DNA from: Arenibacter troitsensis
GTDB lineage: Bacteria > Bacteroidota > Bacteroidia > Flavobacteriales > Flavobacteriaceae
Direction: 5' to 3'
NCBI RefSeq assembly: GCF_900177645.1
Contig: NZ_FXAO01000003.1
Span: 186,001-250,000 of the forward strand
Length of the DNA stretch: 64,000 nt
The notes under the pieces are model-generated. The model was not told where the DNA came from. It did not search any database and saw nothing but the letters and a program-made list of their open reading frames with translations. A program made the position numbers and the translations under genes. Shown in pieces: positions 1-10,315 of this stretch. Each line of letters begins with the position of its first letter. Within the stretch, counting starts at the first letter, position 1.

Positions 1-731
1 ATAACCCCATACTTGACATCAATATCGTCATCAAGCTCCTTCCAAGTTCCAAACATTTTATCAAATATATTTAAGAAACCCCCGTGATTTTTATCCAAAT
101 ATTCCACATTTTGGGCGTGGTGCACTTGGTGCATGGTGTGGGTGTTGAATATTTTTTCAATGAATCCCATCTTTGGGATGTAAACCGAATGTAACTGAAA
201 TTGCCATAAAGCTTCGATTCCTAGGCACACAACGACCATTTCTGGTGGAAAGCCTATGGCGGGGAGCCACATATAAAAGAGGGGCTTGTACAATATAGTG
301 AACCACCCGTTGCGAACGGCTGTACCTAGATTAAAGTTATCCGAGGAATGGTGCACTATATGTGCGGCCCATAAAATGCGTACCTCGTGGTTGGCCCTAT
401 GGAACCAATAATACGTAAAATCGTCCGCTAGCTGACAAAGAAGCCATACATACCAAGCATATCCGAAAGATTCATATCCAAGAATATTGGTCCTGACCCC
501 ATCGGTAATAGGGTTGAATAAGTCATAGGTATATTCAAATATTACAATAGCCGATATCACCTTGATCAAAGGCGCAATTATAGCCGATCCAACACCCATA
601 AATCCGCTTGCGGCCAAATCTTTCCAATCATATAAATGATCGTCGCCATGTGTCTTGCTATAAGTAAGTTCCAATAAAATGAAAGCTATAAAACAAGGAA
701 CTCCGTATACCAGAGGGTTGGTGAAATCCAT
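1..731 (-). CDS. Sterol desaturase / fatty acid hydroxylase family protein (3' end outside window)
   Basis: I translated this frame by hand from the ATG at 731; it stays open to base 1, so the C-terminus is missing. It is an integral-membrane di-iron oxygenase family member. The three histidine clusters of the family are visible: HRANH at residues 111-115, HIVHH at 124-128 and HTMHQVHH at 198-205. Several hydrophobic stretches lie between them (about 8-22, 50-66, 90-105, 150-172). The family hydroxylates or desaturates lipids such as sterols, carotenoids or fatty acids; the substrate cannot be told here. It follows parC on the same strand after a 135 bp gap with its own possible -7 box, so it is probably transcribed separately. 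It differs in spacing and sequence from the second desaturase at 18555. Confidence 0.85.
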   Translation of the reverse strand, partial: MDFTNPLVYGVPCFIAFILLELTYSKTHGDDHLYDWKDLAASGFMGVGSAIIAPLIKVISAIVIFEYTYDLFNPITDGVRTNILGYESFGYAWYVWLLCQLADDFTYYWFHRANHEVRILWAAHIVHHSSDNFNLGTAVRNGWFTILYKPLFYMWLPAIGFPPEMVVVCLGIEALWQFQLHSVYIPKMGFIEKIFNTHTMHQVHHAQNVEYLDKNHGGFLNIFDKMFGTWKELDDDIDVKYGV

Positions 732-749
732 AAAAAAAATCAATTTGTG

Positions 750-757
750 CAAATATA
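750..757 (-). promoter_or_regulatory. Possible -7 box for the desaturase gene
   Basis: On the minus strand this reads TATATTTG, an exact fit to the Bacteroidota -7 consensus TANNTTTG, 19-26 bp before the ATG at 731. No TTTG -33 element lies at 17-23 bp, so support is partial. Confidence 0.3.
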
Positions 758-768
758 GGTTATTCTTA

Positions 769-793
769 GGGTATTTCCTTTAGGAAATATCCC
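769..793. repeat. Inverted repeat between parC and the desaturase gene
   Basis: The left arm GGGTATTTCC (769-778) pairs with the right arm (783-793) around a TTTA loop, with one bulged base. No T-run follows on either strand, so it is not a classic terminator. It lies just upstream of the possible desaturase promoter and could be an operator or a transcript-end structure. Confidence 0.4.
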
Positions 794-866
794 AAATAAC
801 CATTAATTAATATTATAAAAAAAGGTGTCAGCGAAATTTTCATAATGCCGATTCCTATGTAAAGTA

Positions 867-3542
867 CTAAAAAAGAGCGGTTTGTCCGTCATCATCATCT
901 TTACTCGGTTTTTTTTCTTTCTTGGATCCCCCTGTACTTATACCGTTGTTTGAGGAATCCATTTTTTGATCGGCCACAATACTTTCTTCGTCCACAACCT
1001 CTATCTCACTGGTTTCGTTTTCTTTGGGTTCTTCAAAGGGAAGTGGATCCAAAGCATTTATATTTTTTACCTTATCTGAAGTCAATTGATTACCTAAAGC
1101 TTTTATTCCCTTAACAGATATAAAATCTTCTAAATCAATAATTTGATTGGGCTTTGCATCCTTACCTCTTGGTTTTGAAAATTCAATTTCCACTACTGGC
1201 CGCCAATCCGTAGAAACGAGTTCCAGAAACGATTTTGGGTGTTCTGAAATAAACAATTCCTCCTTGTTTTCGTTTTCTATCATAAAGCGTTTTACGTAAT
1301 AGCGGTCTTTTTCACCTTCAAAATATATAGCGCACAATGGTTTGTTGGGATTCCATTTTTCCAAAACCACCATATCTTCATCGAAATGGGTGGACAGATT
1401 GGGGATAAAGGTTTTTGCCACCCCTTTTTGGGTGACGACCAGCAACATATCATCCCCCTTGAACTCCCCAAGTAGTTCTCCGCGGCCATCCACATTGAGT
1501 CTCCGGACTATTTCGTCGAACCATATTTTTCTCGGTTTTAGCGTGGAAACCCCTTTTTCTTTTAGCTCTATGCGTTTAATGGAATATTTTGTGACGATAT
1601 TTCCTTTGGAGGCTCTTCCTTTTATCAGCACATCGGCGAAATCTATATCCCACTTCAGTTTCTTTATACTGCCCACTTGCCTCAAATGGACGGTGATTAC
1701 TTCAGCTTCCCCATTGGGGTTGGCGGAAAAATAAAGAACTTCGGATTGCGGTTTACCGTTGGTTAGGTCGTACGGCTTGTCCCTGGTAATTCCCGTAACG
1801 TTAAATCTTTTTATGTAACTGGCTCCGCCTTTTCCATCCTTATAGATCATGTTGTAGATGGTCCGTTTGTCTTTTTTCTTGAATACGGCCACGTGAATAA
1901 TGTTCTTGCCTATAAAGATTTTGGAATCCACCTTGGCAATCATCATTTTTCCTTCTTTGGTAAAAACAATAATATCATCAATATCACTACAATCGGTTAC
2001 GTATTCATCGCGTTTTAAGGATGTTCCAACAAAGCCTTCTTCTCGGTTTACGTATAATTTTGTATTCCTTATAACTACTTTGGTAGCCTCAATATCATCA
2101 AAAATTCGGATCTCGGATTTTCGTTCCCGGCCCTTTCCATATTTTTCCTTTAGGGATTTGAAATAGCTGATGGCAAAGTCGATCAGGTTTGCCAAATGAT
2201 GTTTTACCTCGGCAATCTTTTCTTCAAGACTATCTAGATATTGTTGGGCCTTGTCCAAATCGAACTTGGAGATCCTTTTGATCCTAATTTCGGTCAAACG
2301 AACAATATCATCTTCGGTAACCTTTCTTTTTAAGTGGGTTGTATGTGGGGCAAGGCCTTTATCTATAGCCGCTATAACACCTTCCCAGGTCTCTTCTTCT
2401 TCAATGTCCCGATAAATCCTATTTTCAATGAAAATACGCTCAAGGGAGGTAAAATGCCATTGTTCTTCCAGTTCTCCCAACTGTATTTCCAATTCGGCCT
2501 TTAATAGTTCCACGGTGTAATCCGTAGAGCGCTGCAACATCTCGGTTACTCCAATAAAGAGCGGTTTGTTGTCTTCAATGATACAACCCAACGGTGATAT
2601 GGAAGATTCGCAAGAGGTAAATGCGTAAAGGGCGTCTATGGTTTTGTCTGGTGACAATCCTGATGGTAGGTGTACCAAAATTTCTACTTCTGCCGCGGTA
2701 TTGTCCTCAATTTTTTTGATTTTTATCTTCCCTTTTTCGTTGGCTTTAAGGATGGAATCTATTAAAGAAGAGGTATTGGTGCCATATGGTATTTCCTTGA
2801 TAACCAATGTATTCTTGTCTAACTGATGTATCTTAGCCCTAACCCTGATCTTACCTCCTCTTAATCCGTCATTGTAGTTGCTGACGTCTATGATTCCAGA
2901 GGTAGGGAAATCTGGGTAAAGGGTAAATTTTTGTCCTTTAAGATGTTTTATGGATGCATCAATTAGCTCATTAAAATTATGCGGAAGCACCTTTGTGGAG
3001 AGTCCCACTGCGATGCCCTCTGCGCCCTGTGCCAGTAAAAGTGGAAACTTAACAGGGAGATTTACAGGTTCTTTTTTTCTTCCGTCGTAAGAGAGCTGCC
3101 ACTCTGTAATTTTTGGGCTAAATACGACTTCAAGGGCAAATTTGGTCAAACGGGCCTCGATATAACGGGATGCGGCTGCACTATCTCCGGTCAATATATT
3201 TCCCCAGTTACCTTGGGTGTCTATCAAAAGGTCTTTTTGGCCAATTTGCACCATGGCATCCGCAATACTGGCATCACCGTGAGGGTGGTACTGCATGGTG
3301 TGCCCCACAACATTGGCTACTTTGTTGTATCGGCCGTCATCCAACTCCTTTAAGGCGTGCATTATCCTCCGCTGAACAGGTTTGAATCCGTCTTCTATAG
3401 CAGGTACTGCACGCTCCAAAATAACATAGGAAGCGTAATCTAAAAACCAGTCTTTGTACATCCCCGTAACCTTGGTGAGGGTATCCTGGGCATCTTCTTG
3501 ATTTTCTTTAGGTACTTCGTTCAGTTCTTCATTCTCTTCCAT
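867..3542 (-). CDS. parC: DNA topoisomerase IV subunit A
   Basis: This is the DNA breakage-reunion subunit of the type IIA topoisomerase that unlinks daughter chromosomes. The 891-residue protein has the winged-helix/tower core, with GFKPVQRR at 52-59, HPHGD at 86-90 and the catalytic tyrosine Y127 in SRYIEAR. Next come the tower and coiled-coil region and a beta-pinwheel C-terminal half. The last ~60 residues are acidic and lysine-rich and look disordered. No GyrA-box (QRRGGKG type) is visible, which favours ParC over GyrA; the adjacent parE supports this. It lies 45 bp downstream of parE on the same strand and is probably co-transcribed. Its length is normal for flavobacterial ParC. Confidence 0.93.
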   Translation of the reverse strand: MEENEELNEVPKENQEDAQDTLTKVTGMYKDWFLDYASYVILERAVPAIEDGFKPVQRRIMHALKELDDGRYNKVANVVGHTMQYHPHGDASIADAMVQIGQKDLLIDTQGNWGNILTGDSAAASRYIEARLTKFALEVVFSPKITEWQLSYDGRKKEPVNLPVKFPLLLAQGAEGIAVGLSTKVLPHNFNELIDASIKHLKGQKFTLYPDFPTSGIIDVSNYNDGLRGGKIRVRAKIHQLDKNTLVIKEIPYGTNTSSLIDSILKANEKGKIKIKKIEDNTAAEVEILVHLPSGLSPDKTIDALYAFTSCESSISPLGCIIEDNKPLFIGVTEMLQRSTDYTVELLKAELEIQLGELEEQWHFTSLERIFIENRIYRDIEEEETWEGVIAAIDKGLAPHTTHLKRKVTEDDIVRLTEIRIKRISKFDLDKAQQYLDSLEEKIAEVKHHLANLIDFAISYFKSLKEKYGKGRERKSEIRIFDDIEATKVVIRNTKLYVNREEGFVGTSLKRDEYVTDCSDIDDIIVFTKEGKMMIAKVDSKIFIGKNIIHVAVFKKKDKRTIYNMIYKDGKGGASYIKRFNVTGITRDKPYDLTNGKPQSEVLYFSANPNGEAEVITVHLRQVGSIKKLKWDIDFADVLIKGRASKGNIVTKYSIKRIELKEKGVSTLKPRKIWFDEIVRRLNVDGRGELLGEFKGDDMLLVVTQKGVAKTFIPNLSTHFDEDMVVLEKWNPNKPLCAIYFEGEKDRYYVKRFMIENENKEELFISEHPKSFLELVSTDWRPVVEIEFSKPRGKDAKPNQIIDLEDFISVKGIKALGNQLTSDKVKNINALDPLPFEEPKENETSEIEVVDEESIVADQKMDSSNNGISTGGSKKEKKPSKDDDDGQTALF

Positions 3543-3565
3543 AAAGAAAGATTCGTATTAGTTTG

Positions 3566-3583
3566 GCCTGCTTATCGGCAGGC
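3566..3583. repeat. Small hairpin in the parE-parC spacer
   Basis: GCCTGC (3566-3571) and GCAGGC (3578-3583) form a perfect 6 bp stem with a 6 nt loop. It fills much of the 45 bp between the two genes and is followed by a second partial GCAGG. There is no T-run. It resembles short GC-rich palindromes that I recall between genes in Flavobacteriaceae. Confidence 0.5.
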
Positions 3584-3587
3584 AGGT

Positions 3588-5450
3588 TTATAATTGGTTT
3601 TCCTCTACTAGGTCTACCTCTACTTTAAGGTTGTTGATTATAAATTCCTGACGGTCAGGGGTGTTTTTGCCCATATAAAACTCCAAAAGGTTTTCTATGG
3701 ACATTGCTTTGTCCAGCATTACCGGTTCCAATCTAATGTCTTCGCCAATAAAATGTTGAAACTCATCCGGTGAGATTTCGCCCAACCCCTTAAATCGGGT
3801 TATTTCAGGTTTCCCCGTTAACTTTTCAATGGCCTGTAATTTCTCCTCATGGCTGTAACAGTAATAGGTGTCCTTTTTGTTACGAACCCTGAACAACGGT
3901 GTCTGAAGTATATATAGGTGATTTTCCTTTATGAGTTCCGGGAAAAATTGTAGAAAGAAAGTTATCAACAAAAGTCGAATGTGCATACCATCCACATCGG
4001 CATCCGTAGCAATAACTATTTTATTGTACCTTAAATCCTCCATGGATTCCTCTATGTTCAATGCAGCCTGTAAAAGGTTGAACTCCTCGTTCTCATACAC
4101 AATTTTTTTGGACATGCCATAGGAGTTTAAAGGTTTACCCCTTAAGCTGAATACGGCCTGTGTATTTACGTCCCTTGATTTTGTTATGGAACCCGAAGCT
4201 GAATCCCCCTCTGTAATAAACAAGGTGCTTTCCAGGCAACGATCGTTTTTGGAATCGGCCAAGTGTACCCTGCAATCCCTTAATTTTTTGTTGTGCAGGC
4301 TAGCTTTCTTGGCCCTGTCCTTGGCCAATTTTCTAATCCCGGAGAGTTCCTTTCGCTCCCGCTCTGCCTGCATAATTTTACGTTGGAGCTTTTCCGCGGT
4401 ATCCGGGTTCTTATGCAAATAATTGTTGAGTTGGGTCCCAACAAAATCGTTGATATAGGTACGCACCGTGGGTAGGTCGCCCCCCATATCCGTAGACCCC
4501 AATTTGGTCTTGGTCTGACTCTCAAAAACCGGTTCCATTACCTTAATGGCGATAGCGGAAATAATTGATTTTCTCACATCGGACGGATCGTAATTTTTGC
4601 CGTAGAAATCCCTTACCGTTTTTACTATGGCTTCCCTGAATGCTGTCTGATGCGTTCCGCCCTGGGTGGTATTTTGTCCATTGACAAATGAATGGTATTC
4701 TTCGCTATACTGCGTTTTACTGTGCGTTAGGGCAATTTCGATATCGTTACCCTTTAGGTGAATAATGGGGTAAGTCATGTCCTCAATATTGTTATTATCC
4801 TCCAAAAGGTCCTTTAGTCCGTTTTCGGAATGGAATTTCTCCCCATTGTATATTATGGTGAGACCGGGATTGAGGTATACATAATTTTTGAGCATGCGTT
4901 CTACATACTCGTTCCTGTACTTGTATTTTTTGAAGATAATTTCGTCAGGGGTAAAGGATACCTTGGTTCCTTTTCGCTTTGAGGTGTCTTCCGGGCCTAC
5001 TTCCGCAACAAGGTTTCCTTGCTGGAATTCTGCGGTTTTCAGCATATTATCCCTGGAGGACTCCACTTTGAAAAAGCTCGATAGAGCGTTTACCGCCTTG
5101 GTACCAACCCCGTTAAGACCAACAGATTTCTTAAAGGCCCTTGAGTCGTACTTACCACCGGTGTTCATTTTGGAAACTACGTCCACCACCTTTCCCAAAG
5201 GTATACCCCGGCCAAAATCCCGCACATTGACCATATTGTCCTTTATGGAAATTTCTATGGTCTTACCCGCGCCCATAACAAACTCATCTATACAGTTGTC
5301 TATAACCTCCTTTAGAAGGATGTAAATACCGTCGTCCGCAGAAGATCCATCGCCCAATTTACCAATGTACATTCCTGGACGCATCCGGATATGTTCCTTC
5401 CAATCTAATGAGCGAATATTATCTTCTGTGTATTGGGCGTTATCTGACAT
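3588..5450 (-). CDS. parE: DNA topoisomerase IV subunit B
   Basis: This is the ATPase and TOPRIM subunit of topoisomerase IV. The GHKL ATPase domain has RMRPGMYIG (22-30), the catalytic Glu48 and Asn52 in [16 protein letters not shown] (78-84) and the [14 protein letters not shown] lid (111-124). The transducer contains the QTKTKL loop (312-317) whose lysine contacts ATP. The TOPRIM domain has EGDSASG (414-420) and DADVDG (483-488), which bind the catalytic magnesium. The 620 residues match ParE of this family and are shorter than GyrB because no insert follows TOPRIM. It is the first gene of a parE-parC operon. Confidence 0.94.
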   Translation of the reverse strand: MSDNAQYTEDNIRSLDWKEHIRMRPGMYIGKLGDGSSADDGIYILLKEVIDNCIDEFVMGAGKTIEISIKDNMVNVRDFGRGIPLGKVVDVVSKMNTGGKYDSRAFKKSVGLNGVGTKAVNALSSFFKVESSRDNMLKTAEFQQGNLVAEVGPEDTSKRKGTKVSFTPDEIIFKKYKYRNEYVERMLKNYVYLNPGLTIIYNGEKFHSENGLKDLLEDNNNIEDMTYPIIHLKGNDIEIALTHSKTQYSEEYHSFVNGQNTTQGGTHQTAFREAIVKTVRDFYGKNYDPSDVRKSIISAIAIKVMEPVFESQTKTKLGSTDMGGDLPTVRTYINDFVGTQLNNYLHKNPDTAEKLQRKIMQAERERKELSGIRKLAKDRAKKASLHNKKLRDCRVHLADSKNDRCLESTLFITEGDSASGSITKSRDVNTQAVFSLRGKPLNSYGMSKKIVYENEEFNLLQAALNIEESMEDLRYNKIVIATDADVDGMHIRLLLITFFLQFFPELIKENHLYILQTPLFRVRNKKDTYYCYSHEEKLQAIEKLTGKPEITRFKGLGEISPDEFQHFIGEDIRLEPVMLDKAMSIENLLEFYMGKNTPDRQEFIINNLKVEVDLVEENQL

Positions 5451-5769
5451 GGTCTAGGGCTTTATCCAAAGTGTTGCTAATATAGCAAGTGTTATAAAAA
5501 GATGAAACCCCTAAGCGTTAAAGTAATTAACAAAGGAAACCAACGATTTGTTGATAGTAAGGGGTCGTTTGCATCCTAAATTCCTAACTGGAAGAAGAAT
5601 AGCAATGGCAAAAGTATAAAAAATTATCGATTCCTTGGAGCCACACCAAACCATGTCCATAATTGCCCTGCTTAAGGGAAAATAATGGAATTGGGAATAT
5701 TAAAACCTTGTTACCTTTAAGAGGGCTTTGGAGGGTTCCGTAAATTTTGGTTTACCGCTGTATTGTTCC
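5451..5769. other. Non-coding gap between parE and the ychF 3' end
   Basis: This 319 bp stretch is AT-rich and holds no convincing ORF on either strand. It must contain the parE promoter because the only upstream gene, ychF, ends here on the same strand. One exact -7 match for the minus strand (TACTTTTG, 5616 down to 5609) lies about 160 bp before parE but lacks a correctly spaced TTTG. Confidence 0.6.
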
Positions 5770-6864
5770 TTAAACGTTAAACCTAAAATGCATTACATCG
5801 CCATCCTTAACAATGTATTCCTTTCCTTCTACCCGCATTTTTCCGGCTTCCTTAACCTTGGCTTCACTACCATAGGAAACAAAATCGTTGTAAGCAATAA
5901 CTTCTGCCCGAATAAACCCCTTTTCAAAATCGGTATGTATTACCCCAGCAGCTTGTGGTGCCGTAGCGCCCACAGGAATGGTCCAAGCCCTAACTTCCTT
6001 CACCCCAGCGGTAAAATAGGTCTCCAGGTCCAATAGTTTGTAAGCCCCTCTTATCAATTTGGCAGAACCTGGTTCGGTCAGTCCCAAATCTTCCAAGAAC
6101 ATTTGTCGTTCCTCATAACTCTCCAATTCCGTAATATCGGCTTCGGTCCCTACGGCCAAAAAGATTACCTCAGCATTTTCATTGGCAACAGCAGCCTTAA
6201 CTTGCTCCACATAGGCATTGCCAGTAGTGGCTGCATCCTCATCCACATTGCATACATACATTACCGGCTTATCCGTAATGAACTGTAGAGGCTTCACAAA
6301 TTCAGCACGATCTTCCTTGCTGATATCCAAGGCACGTACAGAGGTACCTGTTTCAAGGCCTTGTTTTATCTTTAATAAAACCGCCTCCTCCTTTTGGGCT
6401 TCCTTGTTTCCAGTCTTGGCCGCACGCTTTACTTTTTCAAGTTTTTTATCTACGGTCTCCAGATCCTTTAACTGAAGCTCTATATCGATGGTCTCTTTAT
6501 CCCTGACCGGGTTTACGGAACCATCTACGTGCACAATGTTCTCGTTATCAAAACAGCGCAGTACATGCAAAATAGCATCTGTTTCGCGAATATTGCCCAA
6601 GAATTGGTTACCAAGTCCTTCACCCTTACTGGCCCCCTTTACCAGACCCGCGATATCTACGATCTCCACAGTGGCAGGCAAAACTCTTTCAGGTTTTACC
6701 AGTTCCTCCAATTTTTGTAATCGTGTATCCGGTACATTTACCACTCCAATATTGGGTTCAATGGTACAAAAAGGAAAATTGGCACTTTGGGCCTTTGCGT
6801 TGGACAAACAATTAAAAAGTGTGGACTTTCCTACATTTGGCAATCCTACAATACCTGCTTTCAT
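5770..6864 (-). CDS. ychF: Redox-regulated ATPase YchF (Obg-family P-loop NTPase)
   Basis: YchF is a universally conserved translation-associated P-loop ATPase that binds ribosomes. Visible are the Walker A motif GLPNVGKS (7-14), the switch [11 protein letters not shown] (70-78) and a NVDE segment near residue 208 where GTPases carry NKxD; that divergence is the reason the family prefers ATP. An alpha-helical insertion and a C-terminal TGS domain (about 280-364) follow. The 364 residues equal the usual length of 363-364. It is transcribed divergently from the TonB receptor gene at 7035 across a 170 bp intergenic region. Confidence 0.95.
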   Translation of the reverse strand: MKAGIVGLPNVGKSTLFNCLSNAKAQSANFPFCTIEPNIGVVNVPDTRLQKLEELVKPERVLPATVEIVDIAGLVKGASKGEGLGNQFLGNIRETDAILHVLRCFDNENIVHVDGSVNPVRDKETIDIELQLKDLETVDKKLEKVKRAAKTGNKEAQKEEAVLLKIKQGLETGTSVRALDISKEDRAEFVKPLQFITDKPVMYVCNVDEDAATTGNAYVEQVKAAVANENAEVIFLAVGTEADITELESYEERQMFLEDLGLTEPGSAKLIRGAYKLLDLETYFTAGVKEVRAWTIPVGATAPQAAGVIHTDFEKGFIRAEVIAYNDFVSYGSEAKVKEAGKMRVEGKEYIVKDGDVMHFRFNV

Positions 6865-6933
6865 GGTCGAGATCTATATTAAACGGGAAACATGGTTCTA
6901 ATTCTATTTCCCAGCTTTTTTTTAAAACAGCTG

Positions 6934-6941
6934 CAAAGATA
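6934..6941 (-). promoter_or_regulatory. Possible -7 box for ychF
   Basis: The minus strand reads TATCTTTG, an exact TANNTTTG match, about 70 bp before the ychF ATG. The best upstream -33 candidate (TTTA, 6959-6956) is only 14 bp away, shorter than the usual ~19, so confidence is low. Confidence 0.35.
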
Positions 6942-7034
6942 CTATTTATGTGCATTAAAGAACATACAATGACAATCATAATTACATAAAATAAAATACC
7001 TAACTTAGAAGTTGAAACACTTAAAACCATTAAT

Positions 7035-9710
7035 ATGAAAAAAGTCTTCTTTTTTACGGCATTTGTGCTGGGCAATTTTATCTTGACATTTGCACAAAAT
7101 TCGGTATCCGGTAGTATTACGGATGAAAGTGGCGAACCCTTGGTGGGGGTTAACATTGTGGAAAAAGGTACTACCAACGGCACAACCACCGATTTTGATG
7201 GAAAGTATCAAATTTCGGTCATGGATAATGCTACCCTAGTCTTTAGTTATATTGGATATGATACCCAAGAGGAGATGGTCTCCGGAAAATCGGTTGTCAA
7301 TGTTACCTTGTCCGGTGGAATGATGCTTGATGAGGTGCAGTTAGTGGGTTCCAGAAGCCCTAAACGTACATCCACCGATACTGCGGTACCGGTAGATGTT
7401 ATTGATATTGCGGAAGTTTCTACCCAAACTGGCCGGGTGGAGGTAAACGAGTTATTGCAATATGCTGCCCCTTCGTTCAACGCTAATAAACAATCGGGCT
7501 CAGATGGTGCCGACCATATAGATCCAGCAACCCTTAGAGGGCTGGGACCAGATCAGACCTTGGTGCTTATCAATGGCAAAAGAAGGCATCAATCCTCCTT
7601 GATCAATATCTTCGGAACTAGGGGTCGCGGCAATACAGGTACCGATTTAAACGCTATTCCATCATCGGCCATTAAGCGTATAGAAATATTGCGCGATGGC
7701 GCCGCTGCCCAATACGGTTCGGATGCCATTGCCGGGGTCATCAATATTGTTTTAAAAGATCAGACCAATAAGGTTTCAGGCTTTGTGAATTATGGTGCAT
7801 ACAGCACCAATGCGAAAGGCGATTTTCCTGCGGGCACACCCAATACCGATGGTAACCGCTTGGATACGGAAAAGGATGGAAATGCAATTGGAAGTGACCA
7901 GCGTTTTGATGGGGGTTCCCTAAAGGCAGGCGTAAATTTTGGTGCCGCTATAGGCAATGATGGTGGTTTTGTAAATGTTACAACCGAATATATCAGCAAG
8001 AACAAGACCTTAAGACCTGGATTCGATTTTAGAAGAGGTTTCGGGGAGGCGGCCATTGACGGATTTAATATTATGTTGAATGCCTCGGTTCCCTTATCCG
8101 ATAATTCGGAATTATATGCGTTTGGCGGTAGGAACTATAGGGATACCGATGCCTATGCCTTTACAAGAAATGGAGGAAATAGGGTAATCCCGTCCATCTA
8201 TCCCAATGGGTTTACCCCTAGGATTACGTCCAATATCATAGACAATTCCTTCTCGGCCGGTTTTAGGACGGAATTGGATAATGGCTGGAAAATGGATATC
8301 AGCAATACCTATGGCAAGAATAATTTTCATTATTATATAAAAGGAACCCTTAACGCTTCTTTGGAAGAGGTATCCCCTACCGATTTTGATGCGGGAGGAC
8401 ATAGTCTTTTACAAAACACTGTAAATTTGGATTTTTCCAAGTATTATGAAGATGTTCTGGAAGGTATGAACTTGGCTTTTGGTGCCGAATATAGAACGGA
8501 AAATTTTGTGATTTTCGCTGGTGAGGAGGGATCCTGGGGCACTTATGACGTTAACGGCCTTTTAATTACGGATCCAGCCAACCAAACCCAGCCCATCGAT
8601 CCGGATTCGGGCGATCCCCGTCCGGGAGGCTCCCAAGGTTTTCCAGGATACAGTCCCAAGAACGAAGTGGATAGAAGTAGAAGCAACTTTTCCCTATATG
8701 CCGATGGGGAGTTTGACCTCTCTGAGACCTTTCTCTTGAGTGCCGCAGCGCGATTCGAAAATTTCAGTGATTTTGGAAGTACCCTAAACGGAAAATTGGC
8801 GGCAAGGTTAAAGGCATCGGACAATGTTAACATAAGAGGTTCCGTAAGTACGGGCTTTAGAGCCCCTTCCTTGGCCCAAAAATATTATAATCTACAGTTT
8901 ACCAATTTTGTTGGTGGGGCAGCCTTGGAATCCTTGTTGTCTCCCAATAACAGTCCCGTAACGGCTTCCTTTGGAATAGATCAGTTAACGGAGGAAAAAG
9001 CCCTTAACGCGGGCCTAGGTTTTACGGCGACTTTTGGCGATTTTACAGCAACTGTGGACGGGTACTATATTAAGGTGGACGATCGTATAGTGCTCACTGG
9101 GAATTTTGATGCACCCCAAATTCCCAATGTAGAGGCGGCACAATTTTTTGTAAATGGCGTGGATACCAAGACTACAGGTTTGGATATAGTTCTGGCTTGG
9201 AAGAAGAGTTTTGACGACAATAGGTTATCTGCCACTTTTACGGGCAATATTAATGATATGAAAATAGATAAGGTTAATAATGGCAGCCTGGATGCGGAAA
9301 CCTTTTTTGGGGAAAGGGATAAGGGGTTCCTTTTAGCCTCGGCCCCAAAAAGCAAATTCACCCTGAATATGAATTACAATAGGGACAAATTTGATGCAGG
9401 CCTGGCCTTTACCCATTTCAGCAAGGTGGAGCTGTTGGATTACCAAATGTATGAGCCTACCTCCGATTATGACAGTTTTGAGGACCAGATCAATCAGGCA
9501 ACGGATACCTACGGTGCCCGGTTGGTAACAGATCTGGTCTTTGGATATCAATTGTGTGAAGGCCTTAAATTAAATGTAGGCGCCAATAACCTATTTAATG
9601 TTTACCCAGACCAACAGGACGACTGGGTTGAAGGAGGAGGTTATTGGGACTCTGTACAAATGGGCTTTGGTGGAGCCTATTATTACGCCAAAATAGGATT
9701 TACATTTTAA
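7035..9710 (+). CDS. TonB-dependent outer-membrane receptor with CarboxypepD-like N-terminal domain
   Basis: This is an 891-residue outer-membrane importer driven by TonB. A signal peptide (1-20, cleavage before Q21) is followed by a carboxypeptidase D regulatory-like domain (about 23-105, with GTTNGTTTDFDGKY), a plug domain (about 115-235, with LRGLGPDQTLVLINGKRR and EILRDGAAAQYGSDAIAGVINI) and a 22-strand-type barrel ending in GFTF. No susD gene follows, so it is not a SusC of a SusCD pair. The ligand is unknown; the plug resembles siderophore or metal receptors more than glycan receptors. It is monocistronic, with a strong terminator 20 bp downstream. Confidence 0.9.
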   Translation: MKKVFFFTAFVLGNFILTFAQNSVSGSITDESGEPLVGVNIVEKGTTNGTTTDFDGKYQISVMDNATLVFSYIGYDTQEEMVSGKSVVNVTLSGGMMLDEVQLVGSRSPKRTSTDTAVPVDVIDIAEVSTQTGRVEVNELLQYAAPSFNANKQSGSDGADHIDPATLRGLGPDQTLVLINGKRRHQSSLINIFGTRGRGNTGTDLNAIPSSAIKRIEILRDGAAAQYGSDAIAGVINIVLKDQTNKVSGFVNYGAYSTNAKGDFPAGTPNTDGNRLDTEKDGNAIGSDQRFDGGSLKAGVNFGAAIGNDGGFVNVTTEYISKNKTLRPGFDFRRGFGEAAIDGFNIMLNASVPLSDNSELYAFGGRNYRDTDAYAFTRNGGNRVIPSIYPNGFTPRITSNIIDNSFSAGFRTELDNGWKMDISNTYGKNNFHYYIKGTLNASLEEVSPTDFDAGGHSLLQNTVNLDFSKYYEDVLEGMNLAFGAEYRTENFVIFAGEEGSWGTYDVNGLLITDPANQTQPIDPDSGDPRPGGSQGFPGYSPKNEVDRSRSNFSLYADGEFDLSETFLLSAAARFENFSDFGSTLNGKLAARLKASDNVNIRGSVSTGFRAPSLAQKYYNLQFTNFVGGAALESLLSPNNSPVTASFGIDQLTEEKALNAGLGFTATFGDFTATVDGYYIKVDDRIVLTGNFDAPQIPNVEAAQFFVNGVDTKTTGLDIVLAWKKSFDDNRLSATFTGNINDMKIDKVNNGSLDAETFFGERDKGFLLASAPKSKFTLNMNYNRDKFDAGLAFTHFSKVELLDYQMYEPTSDYDSFEDQINQATDTYGARLVTDLVFGYQLCEGLKLNVGANNLFNVYPDQQDDWVEGGGYWDSVQMGFGGAYYYAKIGFTF

Positions 9711-9730
9711 AGGATATCAAATCCAAATAG

Positions 9731-9758
9731 AAAAGGCTGCTATTAAGCAGCCTTTTTT
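9731..9758 (+). terminator. Rho-independent terminator after the TonB receptor gene
   Basis: GGCTGC (9735-9740) pairs with GCAGCC (9747-9752) around a 6 nt loop, with A4 before and T6 after the stem. It lies between convergent genes and may act on both strands. Confidence 0.82.
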
Positions 9759-9878
9759 ATATTTAAACATGGACAAGTACCCTTGTCTTTACTCCGGAAG
9801 CCATAAAATAGTTGAAAAAACTAAAGCACCTCCCATGCAACTACAATTAATTTATGCTCATAGGACCTAAAATAGGAT

Positions 9879-10232
<354 letters not shown>

Positions 10233-10269
10233 TTATATTTCTTTTATGCTGATTTAATTTCAGTATCAA

Positions 10270-10277
10270 TACTTTTG
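10270..10277 (+). promoter_or_regulatory. Possible -7 box for the acyl-CoA reductase gene
   Basis: TACTTTTG is an exact TANNTTTG match, 39 bp before the ATG at 10316. The -33 candidate is imperfect (TTTA at 10243-10246, spacer 23). It directly abuts the oppositely directed -7 box of the ferredoxin promoter. Confidence 0.4.
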
Positions 10278-10279
10278 TA

Positions 10280-10311
10280 CAAAGGTAAAGCCTAATAAAA
10301 TCTTTTACAAA
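10280..10311 (-). promoter_or_regulatory. Ferredoxin promoter (TTTG -33, TACCTTTG -7)
   Basis: On the minus strand TTTG (10311-10308), a 20 bp spacer and TACCTTTG (10287-10280) match both Bacteroidota promoter elements exactly. The expected start site near 10274 gives a 5' leader of about 45 nt before the ATG at 10229. Confidence 0.65.
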
Positions 10312-10315
10312 TATA

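Noticed and set aside
867..5450. Interpretation as gyrA/gyrB
   Set aside because: No GyrA-box, ParE-type length of 620 residues and the parE-parC order favour topoisomerase IV.
5609..5616. Exact -7 match (TACTTTTG, minus strand) as the parE promoter
   Set aside because: The nearest TTTG on the correct side is 30 bp away, well outside the usual spacing, and the leader would be about 150 nt.
7035..9710. Interpretation as SusC of a polysaccharide utilisation locus
   Set aside because: No susD or glycan enzyme gene follows; a terminator comes 20 bp after the stop.
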